Shown here: piece after piece, positions 1-6,506 of the stretch
Position numbering within the stretch: the first letter of the stretch is position 1
How the letters are laid out: each line of letters begins with the position of its first letter
Source: JAWXUT01 sp044426075
GTDB taxonomy: Bacteria > Bacillota > Clostridia > Christensenellales > DTU072
Direction: 5' to 3'
DNA length: 9,334 nt
NCBI GenBank assembly: GCA_044426075.1
Contig: JAWXUT010000069.1
Location: forward strand, 1 to 9,334
Notes under the pieces: generated by a model
Told to the model about the DNA's origin: nothing
The model's input: the letters and a program-made list of their open reading frames with translations, nothing else
Databases searched by the model: none
Position numbers and translations under genes: made by a program

Positions 1-1
1 A

Positions 2-1729
2 CGAGATAGGCAATTGGTAAACGCAATAAACGAAGGCAAAACACCATTTGCACCACTTGACAAATCAGTTGAGCGTATATTGAGATATGTGTTCAGCGCG
101 GAAGAAAACAGAAAAAAATACAAGTCATTTAAAGCCGACTATGCAGAACATCACCATTTAGCGCGTCAAGCGGCGGCGGGTGGTGCGGTGCTTATGAAAA
201 ATGAAGGCAACATTTTGCCCTTATCTTCCGGCACAAGTTTTGCAGTTGTGGGCGAGCTAGCTAAAAAGATTCGTTCACAAGGCAGCGGAAGCAGCAAACT
301 TAATCCTATAAATGAAGTTAGCTTCACGCAATATTTAAAGAAATTGGATATTGATTTTAGCTACAGTGCGGGATACAATGTAAACACCGATGTTGCAGAG
401 GTTTCTAAGATAGACCGCGCAGTTGTTGCTACAAAAGATAAAGATGTGGTTATAGCATTTGTTGGATTAACGGAGGCGTACGAGTCGGAAGCGTTTGACC
501 GCACGCATATAAATTTGCCAGATTCACACAATAAGATGATAGATAAATTGTGCCAAAACCACGATAAAGTTATAGTTGTTTTGGTTGGAGGCTCACCAGT
601 TGCAATGCCTTGGTTAAACAAGGTGTCTGCAGTGCTGAATGTTTATCTCACGGGTGAAGCGGGCGGTGAAGCTACATATGACTTGTTGTTTGGCAAAAAG
701 AACCCAAGCGGTCACTTGGCGGAAACATACCCATTGTGCATTGAAGACATACCAAGCACACCATATTTCTGCAAAGAAGTTGTGCCATATTGCGAGAGCA
801 TATTTGTTGGATATAGATATTTTGACACGGCGAAAAAAGAGGTGTTGTTCCCATTTGGATACGGATTGTCTTACACCAAATTTGAATACAGCAATATTAA
901 ATTATCCGCTAATAAAATTCAGGATAATGACAAGTTGATTGTTTCATTTGAAGTAAAGAACATTGGCGATGTTAGTGGTGAAGCGGTTCCTCAATTATAT
1001 GTTAAGGATACCCAAAGTAGCATATATGTGCCAGAAAAGCAACTTAAGGGCTTTGATAAAATTATGCTTAAAGCGGGCGAGAAAAAGAAGGTTAAAATTG
1101 ACCTTAACAAGCGCAGTTTTGCCTACTATAACACCGATGTTTGTGACTTTGCGGTGGAAGCGGGTGAGTTTGAAATTCTGGTTGGCGAGCACTCACGTGA
1201 CATTAGATTGACTGCAAAAGTGGAGTACAAGGCTAGCGCGTTGCAAATCCCCAACTATAGCCTTAAAGCCCCAAGTTACTATAATGTGAGTGAGGGAGGC
1301 GGATTTCCAATAGCTGAATTTGAAGTGTTGTTAGGCAGAAAAGTTCCCGTATATCACAGACCTCACAAGGGTGAATATGGATTCAATACTGTTGTTGGTG
1401 AGTTAGATGCAACGTGGTTTGCAAAGTTGTTTAGGTGGATATTTAAGCAATCGAGTTTATCTATGATACCTAAAAACGCCAGCACCGCAACCAAAAAAAT
1501 GACACAGCGCGGGGCTATGGATATGCCAATCCGTAACTTTTATGCAATGAGCGGTGGCACCGTTTCTTACGAGGCGTGCACGGCATTACTAGAAGCGTTT
1601 AATGGCAAGGTAGTAAGAGGATTATTTTTTACAGTAATCTATCTGTTGAAAAAATCATATTCAAGTAAAGAAAGTATATATAAGGAGAAGTCAAATGCAA
1701 AAGATAAGAGTGATAGCAGCGACAAATAA
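2..1729 (+). CDS. GH3 family beta-glycosidase, 5' end outside the window
   Basis: The reading frame is open from base 2, so the start and most of the N-terminal TIM barrel lie upstream; 575 residues are visible. GH3 enzymes remove terminal beta-linked sugars such as glucose or xylose. Visible residues 1-30 match the end of the barrel domain. The C-terminal alpha/beta sandwich follows, with KNEGNILPL (66-74), QGSGSS (93-98), GEAGGEA (218-224), LAETYP (239-244) and FPFGYGLSYT (283-292). E163 in SEAFDR is the likely acid/base; the nucleophile Asp is outside the window. A fibronectin III-like domain spans about 312-405. A further 165 residues have no named domain and end in a Lys/Ser/Asp-rich tail. 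No signal peptide can be judged. The last 35 bases overlap rdgB in another frame. The family is certain; the substrate cannot be told. Confidence 0.95.
   Translation, partial: RDRQLVNAINEGKTPFAPLDKSVERILRYVFSAEENRKKYKSFKADYAEHHHLARQAAAGGAVLMKNEGNILPLSSGTSFAVVGELAKKIRSQGSGSSKLNPINEVSFTQYLKKLDIDFSYSAGYNVNTDVAEVSKIDRAVVATKDKDVVIAFVGLTEAYESEAFDRTHINLPDSHNKMIDKLCQNHDKVIVVLVGGSPVAMPWLNKVSAVLNVYLTGEAGGEATYDLLFGKKNPSGHLAETYPLCIEDIPSTPYFCKEVVPYCESIFVGYRYFDTAKKEVLFPFGYGLSYTKFEYSNIKLSANKIQDNDKLIVSFEVKNIGDVSGEAVPQLYVKDTQSSIYVPEKQLKGFDKIMLKAGEKKKVKIDLNKRSFAYYNTDVCDFAVEAGEFEILVGEHSRDIRLTAKVEYKASALQIPNYSLKAPSYYNVSEGGGFPIAEFEVLLGRKVPVYHRPHKGEYGFNTVVGELDATWFAKLFRWIFKQSSLSMIPKNASTATKKMTQRGAMDMPIRNFYAMSGGTVSYEACTALLEAFNGKVVRGLFFTVIYLLKKSYSSKESIYKEKSNAKDKSDSSDK
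1684..1687 (+). promoter_or_regulatory. Ribosome binding site of rdgB inside the GH3 gene
   Basis: GGAG (within AAGGAG) lies 7 bases before the rdgB ATG at 1695, within the last codons of the GH3 gene. The gene overlap and this internal site suggest translational coupling of rdgB to the GH3 gene on one mRNA. Confidence 0.8.
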
Positions 1730-2276
1730 TGCGCACAAGTTGGTAGAAATGAGGGATATTTTAGGCGATAAGTTTGAAGTGGTTTCATTAAAAGAGATAG
1801 GCGTTGAAGTGGAAGTTGAAGAAGATGGCGCAACATTTTATGCAAATGCGTTAAAAAAAGCGCGTGAAATATGCAAGATAACCAAAGAACCCGCACTGGC
1901 AGATGATTCTGGACTTATGGTTGAAGCGTTAGCGGGGGCACCTGGTGTGTTTTCTGCTAGATATGCAGGAGAAATTTGTGATGATTCTGCAAACAACATA
2001 AAACTTTTAAATGAGATGCAAGGTGTTGAAAATCGCAAAGCAAAGTTTGTAAGCAGTATAGTATTGTTCTATCCAAATGGCAACCATATAAGCGCAGTTG
2101 GCGATGTAAAAGGATATATTTTAGATAGTTTAGAGGGTGAAAATGGCTTCGGCTATGACCCATTATTTTATTCAACCGATTTAGAGCAATCGTTTGGAGT
2201 TGCAACGTCAGAAGAGAAAAATGCGGTAAGTCATCGTGGTCGTGCGCTAACAAAGTTAGCCAAGATGTTGGTGTAG
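1695..2276 (+). CDS. rdgB: XTP/dITP diphosphatase (RdgB/HAM1 family)
   Basis: The product is 193 residues, close to the usual 190-205. The family hydrolyses non-canonical purine triphosphates (XTP, ITP, dITP) to monophosphates and pyrophosphate, keeping them out of DNA and RNA; it is a soluble, usually dimeric, Mg-dependent enzyme. Visible signatures are the N-terminal AATNNAHKLVEM (substrate loop), ADDSGLMVEAL with the metal/catalytic acidic residues, GAPGVFSARYAG, ENGFGYDPLFY for base recognition, and the C-terminal SHRGRAL. The start ATG has a good GGAG site 7 bases upstream, although it lies 35 bases inside the GH3 gene. All key motifs are intact. In many Clostridia rdgB is followed by a YfcE-type phosphoesterase gene; here the next gene is holA behind its own promoter. 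Confidence 0.96.
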   Translation: MQKIRVIAATNNAHKLVEMRDILGDKFEVVSLKEIGVEVEVEEDGATFYANALKKAREICKITKEPALADDSGLMVEALAGAPGVFSARYAGEICDDSANNIKLLNEMQGVENRKAKFVSSIVLFYPNGNHISAVGDVKGYILDSLEGENGFGYDPLFYSTDLEQSFGVATSEEKNAVSHRGRALTKLAKMLV

Positions 2277-2295
2277 CACGGATTGTCAACATTAC

Positions 2296-2362
2296 TTGCG
2301 AAAAATTTAACAGAGAGTTCACCTAGTTTTCGCAAATATTGGTTGTATATATTCGCAATATA
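2296..2362 (+). promoter_or_regulatory. Operator-like repeats upstream of and within the holA promoter
   Basis: The heptamer TTCGCAA occurs three times in the rdgB-holA gap: inverted at 2296-2302, direct at 2329-2335, and direct at 2352-2358. The first two lie in a perfect 9-base inverted repeat (TTGCGAAAA, 2296-2304; TTTTCGCAA, 2327-2335) with a 22-base loop. The third is the core of a palindrome, TATATT-CGC-AATATA (2348-2362), that fills most of the spacer between the -35 and -10 boxes. A protein bound there would block RNA polymerase. No T-run follows the inverted repeat, so it is not a standard terminator. The operator role is inferred from position. Confidence 0.45.
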
Positions 2363-2371
2363 ATGTATAAT
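2343..2371 (+). promoter_or_regulatory. Sigma-A-type promoter of holA
   Basis: A -35 box TTGTAT (2343-2348) and a perfect -10 box TATAAT (2366-2371) are separated by 17 bases, the ideal spacing. Transcription is expected to begin about 7 bases after the -10 box, at 2378-2379, which is the A of the holA ATG. A second TATAAT (2373-2378) abuts the ATG, but its start point would fall inside the gene. Confidence 0.7.
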
Positions 2372-2378
2372 ATATAAT

Positions 2379-3329
2379 ATGAAGGCGGTTGAGTTAAAAA
2401 AAGAAAGTTTGCAAGGCAATGTTTTTGCGATTGAGGGCGATGATAGCTACTGGGTTAGTTATGCGGAGCACTTTTTTGTAGACTTAATTCCCGAAGACAC
2501 TCGCTGTTTTGATGTAAGATATATTGAAACACTTTCAAGTTACAATTCTATATTAGAAGCAATCGATACACCTTCTATGATGTGTGCAGAAGTTGTTGTT
2601 ATAGTTCGTGACCCAAAATTTAAGGGCGGGGCAGATAGCAAGCCAAGTATCGCCGATATCATAAGCCAAGTTCCGCAAGACACTTATTTAATATTTAGCG
2701 GAGTGCAATTTTTAACACCAAAATTAAAAAAGATGTTAACTGTAATTGATGCTAGTAGGCTAGATACATATGACGCGCGCAAGACCATAAAAGGATTGTT
2801 CGGCTCGCAAGAAATTGATAACCGCGCAATGGATGCATTAATTGAATACACAAATCGCGATATGGCACGCATAGAAACCGAAGTTAATAAGTTAAAAGCC
2901 TATGCTCACGGCGCACTAATAACACTTAATGACATTGATAACCTAGTTGCAAACACCATAGATAACGAAATATATGAGTTCTGCAACGCAATAGCCGCAA
3001 AAAACATAGTGCTAGCTTATAAAATATTAGATAGATTTGTTGCAAAAGGCGTGTCTTATACCTATATTTTATCCACGATAATAGGCCAATATCGCAGAAT
3101 GTTGCACGCAAGTTTAACGGCACCAATATCCGTAAATGATGTGGCTACAAGTTTAGGTTCAAAGCCATTTGCTATACAAAAGGCGCGTGAATCTAGCAAA
3201 AAATATACAAAAACAGCACTTAAAGAGATTGTTGACATACTAGTTCAAGCAGAATTCGCCTTTAAAAGTGGCGCAATGAGCGAAGAAACAGCTATCCGCA
3301 CAGCAATCACAAATATAATACTAAAATAG
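2379..3329 (+). CDS. holA: DNA polymerase III subunit delta (clamp loader)
   Basis: The product is 316 residues, slightly shorter than the usual 330-345. Delta is the clamp-loader subunit that opens the sliding clamp during replication. Recognition rests on the overall pattern: an N-terminal AAA+-like opening NVFAIEGDDSYWVSYAEHFF (about 13-32; Walker A is normally absent in delta), IFSGVQFLTPKLKK, the YTNRDMARIETEVNKLKAYA helix region typical of HolA, and a C-terminal collar with YILSTIIGQYRRML. The ATG at 2379 has no Shine-Dalgarno. It is preferred because the 12 residues before NVFAIEGDD match the lead-in normal in the family; the next in-frame candidate, TTG at 2409, would remove most of that lead-in. 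HolA is often linked to comEC or rpsT; neither is here. The membrane protein gene follows after 8 bases, so the two are probably co-transcribed. Confidence 0.9.
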   Translation: MKAVELKKESLQGNVFAIEGDDSYWVSYAEHFFVDLIPEDTRCFDVRYIETLSSYNSILEAIDTPSMMCAEVVVIVRDPKFKGGADSKPSIADIISQVPQDTYLIFSGVQFLTPKLKKMLTVIDASRLDTYDARKTIKGLFGSQEIDNRAMDALIEYTNRDMARIETEVNKLKAYAHGALITLNDIDNLVANTIDNEIYEFCNAIAAKNIVLAYKILDRFVAKGVSYTYILSTIIGQYRRMLHASLTAPISVNDVATSLGSKPFAIQKARESSKKYTKTALKEIVDILVQAEFAFKSGAMSEETAIRTAITNIILK

Positions 3330-3337
3330 AGAGAATT

Positions 3338-4192
3338 ATGACAAAAGTAATAGAAATTTTTAGAAAAATAAGTCGCACGCCCGCCTGGCTCATGATGCTA
3401 TTTGTGGCGATTTCATATTTTTTTGCAAACGCATATGTTATTTTATGGGATGCAGAAATTATGGTGGAAGAACTTGCAGAAGTAATGGGATATAGCTCCA
3501 ACAACTGGGTTGTTCTGGCTATGATTTATATCTTTGATCCGCTTATTTCACTTGCGATATTTGAGTTCTTCTTTAGTCTTTTTTATAGGGCGTTGTTTGC
3601 AGGTGGCAGTGTAAATTCAAATAAAAACTTCTTTATGCAAACGGCACGTACACTATATATTATATCTAACCTTATTATTGGTTTATATTCAATTTCTTAC
3701 TTCTGGGCTCCCGAATTTTATGTTTATGGAACCTCAATACTCGATTATATCATAGAAGTTGGTGTGGTAATATTTGGATTTATAGTATTTAGTTGGAGCA
3801 TAATTAATCCAGTAAGACTAAAAGACGCGTTTAATAAAATATTTATGTATTACTTTTTGTGGATGGGAATTTTCTGCGCACTAACATTCTTTAATATCCT
3901 TGTTGATACAGAATATTATGGTTCGGAGTATGTAATTGCTTATTCAATTAGGTTGGGCTTAATAATTTTATCGGGTGCTTTTGTGTATATGGTGCTTGGC
4001 AAAAAGATAACCGCAAGGGCTGCAAAGTTTGCACCTCCACTTGAATCTGTTACGCCTCACCCCAGCAATTTTAATATGGAAGACATATCAGATGTGTTCA
4101 ATTTTAACGGTGAAAAACCCGCGTCAACTGATGGTTCTGGCAAAAAAGATGACGAGGATGACGACGAAATCTTCAAAGGATATGGTTTTTAG
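3338..4192 (+). CDS. Six-helix membrane protein with acidic cytoplasmic tail, unknown function
   Basis: I do not recognise this 284-residue protein. Hydrophobic segments lie at about 16-37, 57-85, 104-124, 134-157, 168-189 and 199-220. Helix 5 starts just after a basic stretch, RLKDAFNK, and the last helix is followed by GKKITARAAK, so by the positive-inside rule the C-terminus is cytoplasmic. Residues 230-284 form a polar, probably disordered tail with EDISDVFNFN (248-257), a run of acidic residues in KKDDEDDDEIF, and a final GYGF. Such ends often serve as short docking peptides, but that is inference. No signal peptide, catalytic motif or transporter signature is evident. The ATG is 8 bases after the holA stop with a weak AGAGAG site, which points to co-transcription with holA. 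A terminator follows. Confidence 0.8.
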   Translation: MTKVIEIFRKISRTPAWLMMLFVAISYFFANAYVILWDAEIMVEELAEVMGYSSNNWVVLAMIYIFDPLISLAIFEFFFSLFYRALFAGGSVNSNKNFFMQTARTLYIISNLIIGLYSISYFWAPEFYVYGTSILDYIIEVGVVIFGFIVFSWSIINPVRLKDAFNKIFMYYFLWMGIFCALTFFNILVDTEYYGSEYVIAYSIRLGLIILSGAFVYMVLGKKITARAAKFAPPLESVTPHPSNFNMEDISDVFNFNGEKPASTDGSGKKDDEDDDEIFKGYGF

Positions 4193-4223
4193 CGGATAGT
4201 TGTATAAATCACTATGATTTTTT

Positions 4224-4256
4224 AGGCAAAGTGTAAAAAACTTTGCCTTTTTGTTT
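4224..4256 (+). terminator. Rho-independent terminator of the holA unit
   Basis: AGGCAAAGT (4224-4232) pairs perfectly with ACTTTGCCT (4240-4248), leaving a 7-base A-rich loop. The run TTTTGTTT follows directly. It lies 31 bases after the membrane protein stop and separates the holA unit from cdaA. Confidence 0.88.
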
Positions 4257-4284
4257 GCATAAATGCCCCTTTATGATATATAAT
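4255..4284 (+). promoter_or_regulatory. Promoter of cdaA
   Basis: A perfect -10 box TATAAT (4279-4284) is preceded by a weak -35 TTGCAT (4255-4260) at an 18-base spacing. A TGATATA element (4274-4280) could also act as an extended -10. The predicted start near 4291 leaves a leader of about 23 bases before the chosen GTG. Its place just after the terminator fits an independent cdaA transcript. Confidence 0.6.
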
Positions 4285-4303
4285 AATTACATTACTGATG
4301 TGT

Positions 4304-4316
4304 GAGGTTTAAAGTG
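4304..4316 (+). promoter_or_regulatory. Ribosome binding site that decides the cdaA start
   Basis: GAGG (4304-4307) lies 6 bases before GTG at 4314. The alternative in-frame GTG at 4302 overlaps this site and has no Shine-Dalgarno of its own, so 4314 is the better start. Confidence 0.65.
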
Positions 4317-5120
4317 GAATTAGCGACATATGTCTTATCGTGGACGAGTATAATTGACATTTTTTCTGTAGTACTGTTACTAGGTTTGATGTTTTTGTTT
4401 TTTGCCCATATAAAAAGTTTTAGGTTAGCTGTAGTTTATTCGCTTGCCTTAATTATGTATGTAGTGGTGCTTGTAATAGATGTTTTGTATGATGTTCCAA
4501 TTGCAAAGGATATTTTCACAATTCTTGCATTTTTTGCAATAGTGGCGCTAGTTGTTGTGTATCAAAGCGAATTTAAGGCGATGTTCTTCTTGTGGACAAA
4601 ACCTTCGGAAAAAAGCAATAACTTAGAATCTGGTTTGTCGGATGAAGAGTTGCGCACCGCAATTAATGAAATTATAAAGGGGTGCCAATCAATGTCAAAG
4701 GCTCGCACTGGCGCACTTATTGTTATTGCAACAAACAGCATTGCTCCTCGCATTACAGAAACTGGAATTAATATGGGGGCGATAGTTTCTGCGCCATTGC
4801 TTGAAAGTATTTTTAACACAAACGCACCTATTCATGACGGTGCAGCAATAATAACTGGCAACAAAATTACGGCAGCTGGTTGCTTTTTGCCATTGTCACA
4901 ATCACAATCAGTTTCTAAAAATTTGGGTACACGCCACCGCGCGGGTATCGGCATAACAGAAGAAACGGATACTTTAACTATCATTTTAAGTGAAGAAACC
5001 GGCATTATTTCTGTTGCACAACACGGCGAGCTTCGCAGATTTATAACACCTGATAGGTTGCGCGACATATTGCACGAGGTTTATAATTTAAGTGAACCAA
5101 CACGCACACGCACACGATAA
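4314..5120 (+). CDS. cdaA: Diadenylate cyclase CdaA (c-di-AMP synthase)
   Basis: The product is 268 residues from the preferred GTG (272 from the GTG at 4302). CdaA joins two ATP molecules into cyclic di-AMP, which controls potassium and osmolyte balance and cell-wall integrity. Three N-terminal membrane helices lie at about 14-31, 36-58 and 66-84, followed by YQSEFK, the family's short link, and a coiled region. The DAC domain starts near ARTGALIVIA (130-139) and has both catalytic motifs: HDGA (174-177) and GTRHRA (205-210), plus SEETGIISVA. All key residues look intact. In Bacillus and many Clostridia cdaA is followed by cdaR (YbbR domains) and glmM; here it stands alone between a terminator and the DUF1015 gene. 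The C-terminus ends PTRTRTR, encoded by a six-base repeat. Confidence 0.96.
   Translation: MELATYVLSWTSIIDIFSVVLLLGLMFLFFAHIKSFRLAVVYSLALIMYVVVLVIDVLYDVPIAKDIFTILAFFAIVALVVVYQSEFKAMFFLWTKPSEKSNNLESGLSDEELRTAINEIIKGCQSMSKARTGALIVIATNSIAPRITETGINMGAIVSAPLLESIFNTNAPIHDGAAIITGNKITAAGCFLPLSQSQSVSKNLGTRHRAGIGITEETDTLTIILSEETGIISVAQHGELRRFITPDRLRDILHEVYNLSEPTRTRTR
5100..5116 (+). repeat. Six-base tandem repeat at the end of cdaA
   Basis: ACACGC is repeated almost three times directly before the cdaA stop codon and encodes Thr-Arg repeats. Gain or loss of a unit would keep frame and only change the length of a basic tail. Confidence 0.8.
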
Positions 5121-5254
5121 TTTGAAGTCAAACTATATAAATCCGTGTGTTTCTGTTATTTTAGCACAAACCCGCATAAAAAGTTTGCACTAAACTAACA
5201 AAAAAATCACAAAGTTTTTAGCGGTGGCATTTATGCAGTGTTGCCTTAATAAAA

Positions 5255-5276
5255 TATACTAAAGAACATTAGGAGG
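5255..5276 (+). promoter_or_regulatory. Possible -10 box and strong ribosome binding site of the DUF1015 gene
   Basis: AGGAGG (5271-5276) sits 4 bases before the ATG at 5281 and is a full-strength site. TATACT (5255-5260) is a reasonable -10 box, but I see no good -35 at the right distance, and a start near 5267 would leave a very short leader. The rest of the 160-base gap after cdaA (5121-5280) holds only weak AT-rich hairpins. I see no recognisable riboswitch and no clear + strand terminator for cdaA, so read-through from cdaA remains possible. Confidence 0.4.
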
Positions 5277-5280
5277 CATT

Positions 5281-6495
5281 ATGCCAGTAATCACAACACC
5301 AAAGATACTTTTGCCAAACAGTAGCGTAGATATGAACAAGTGGGCGTCAGTTGCATGTGACCAGTTTTGCGCCGAACCAAAATATTGGGAAGAGTTGGAA
5401 GCGCTTGTTGGAGACGCACCAAGCACATTAAAGCTTACGTTGCCAGAGATATATTTAAAGGGCGATTTAAACAGTATGGTTAGTGCAATAAACAGCAATA
5501 TGCACGCATACATAAACAGTGGAATATTAGAAGAAGTTAACAATTACATATTAGTTGAGCGTTCAGTTGGAAAAGAAAAAAGAATAGGCGTTATGGTGGC
5601 TCTTGACCTTGATAGTTATGATTGGAATAGGGTTAGGGTGCCAGTTAGGGCAACAGAGGCAACAATTATGGAGCGCCTACCTGTAAGAATAGATATCCGC
5701 AGCAAAGCTCCCATCGAACTACCTCACGCAATGATACTAATTGATGACAAAGAGCATACCGTAATAGAGCCAATGTATGCAGAAAAAGACAGTTTTGAAA
5801 AAGTATATGATTTTGATTTGAATATGGGTGGCGGACACATCACGGGCTACAAAGTGCCAGAAAACAGCGGCCTTGAAGAGCGATTGAATGCGCTACTTGA
5901 GCCAAGTTTGCAAGTTGCAAAGTACGGCAACGATGCTGGTATTTTAATGGCAGTAGGTGACGGAAACCACAGCATAGCTACCGCAAAAGTAATGTGGGAA
6001 AAAGTGGCACCAACGCTAACTGAAGAAGAAAAAGCAACTCACCCCGCGCGATATGCATTGGTTGAGGTGGTAAACATTTATGGTGGAGGAATGGTGTTTG
6101 AGCCTATCCACCGCATAATATTTAATGCAGACAATTTATTTGTAGAAAAGATGAAGCGCGTATTAGAAGGCAGTGGGCGCACCACGCTAATAACCGCAGA
6201 GGGTGACCGAGAGATTGCAACCCCCGCAACATCAAGCCTAGCAATTAACGCAATACAAGAGTTTATTGAAAGGGAAGCCAGTTTAAATCCTAAATTAGAA
6301 ATTGAGTATGTTCATAACACCGACAGATTGCGCGCTATAGTGGCAGAAGAAGGTGGGGTTGGAATAATAATGCCAACATTTGCAACAGAAGAGTTGTTCC
6401 CATATGTAGTAAACGTGGGTAATTTACCTAAGAAGTCATTTTCTATAGGCGAACCAGAAGAAAAAAGATATTATTTAGAAGCAAAAAAAATATAA
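5281..6495 (+). CDS. DUF1015 family protein, paired with aspartate kinase
   Basis: The 404-residue product matches the DUF1015 (COG4198) family over its whole length, including the near-N-terminal WASVACDQFC region (21-30), IERLP-like MERLPVRIDIR, the hallmark GDGNHSIATAK (226-236), VNIYGGGMVFEPIHRIIF, and the closing NLPKKSFSIGEPEEKRYYLE. The biochemical role is not settled to my knowledge. In several bacterial groups the family sits near serine biosynthesis genes (serA, serC), which suggests a role in amino acid metabolism. Here lysC begins 11 bases after its stop, which adds to that link. The GDGNHS motif resembles the histidine-containing nucleotide-binding motif of ParB/Srx-fold proteins, an observation of mine from the motif alone. 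There is no signal peptide or membrane helix. The start is firm, with AGGAGG 4 bases upstream. Confidence 0.93.
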   Translation: MPVITTPKILLPNSSVDMNKWASVACDQFCAEPKYWEELEALVGDAPSTLKLTLPEIYLKGDLNSMVSAINSNMHAYINSGILEEVNNYILVERSVGKEKRIGVMVALDLDSYDWNRVRVPVRATEATIMERLPVRIDIRSKAPIELPHAMILIDDKEHTVIEPMYAEKDSFEKVYDFDLNMGGGHITGYKVPENSGLEERLNALLEPSLQVAKYGNDAGILMAVGDGNHSIATAKVMWEKVAPTLTEEEKATHPARYALVEVVNIYGGGMVFEPIHRIIFNADNLFVEKMKRVLEGSGRTTLITAEGDREIATPATSSLAINAIQEFIEREASLNPKLEIEYVHNTDRLRAIVAEEGGVGIIMPTFATEELFPYVVNVGNLPKKSFSIGEPEEKRYYLEAKKI

Positions 6496-6496
6496 C

Positions 6497-6500
6497 GGAG
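6497..6500 (+). promoter_or_regulatory. Ribosome binding site of lysC
   Basis: GGAG lies 6 bases before the lysC ATG at 6507, in the 11-base gap after the DUF1015 stop. There is no room for a separate promoter in the gap, so the two genes are one operon. Confidence 0.85.
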
Positions 6501-6506
6501 ATCATA

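Noticed and set aside
639..938. 99-codon + strand open frame within the GH3 gene
   Set aside because: It is an alternative frame of well-conserved GH3 sequence (GEAGGEA to FPFGYGLSYT) and has no family features.
2296..2335. 9-base inverted repeat after rdgB read as a terminator
   Set aside because: The loop is 22 bases long and no T-run follows on the + strand. Its heptamer is repeated in the holA promoter, so an operator role fits better.
5165..5220. AGTTTGCACTAAACT hairpin with T-run on the - strand, read as a - strand terminator
   Set aside because: The stem is only five AT-rich pairs and there is no - strand gene nearby to terminate.
5121..5280. Riboswitch (lysine or other) ahead of the DUF1015-lysC operon
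   Set aside because: The gap is 160 bases, with only short AT-rich hairpins and no recognisable conserved core or terminator/antiterminator pair. A covariance-model search (Infernal against Rfam) with a significant hit would reverse this.
5259..5543. 94-codon open frame on the - strand over the start of the DUF1015 gene
   Set aside because: It covers the DUF1015 ribosome binding site and N-terminus, which are clearly coding on the + strand, and has no ribosome binding site of its own.
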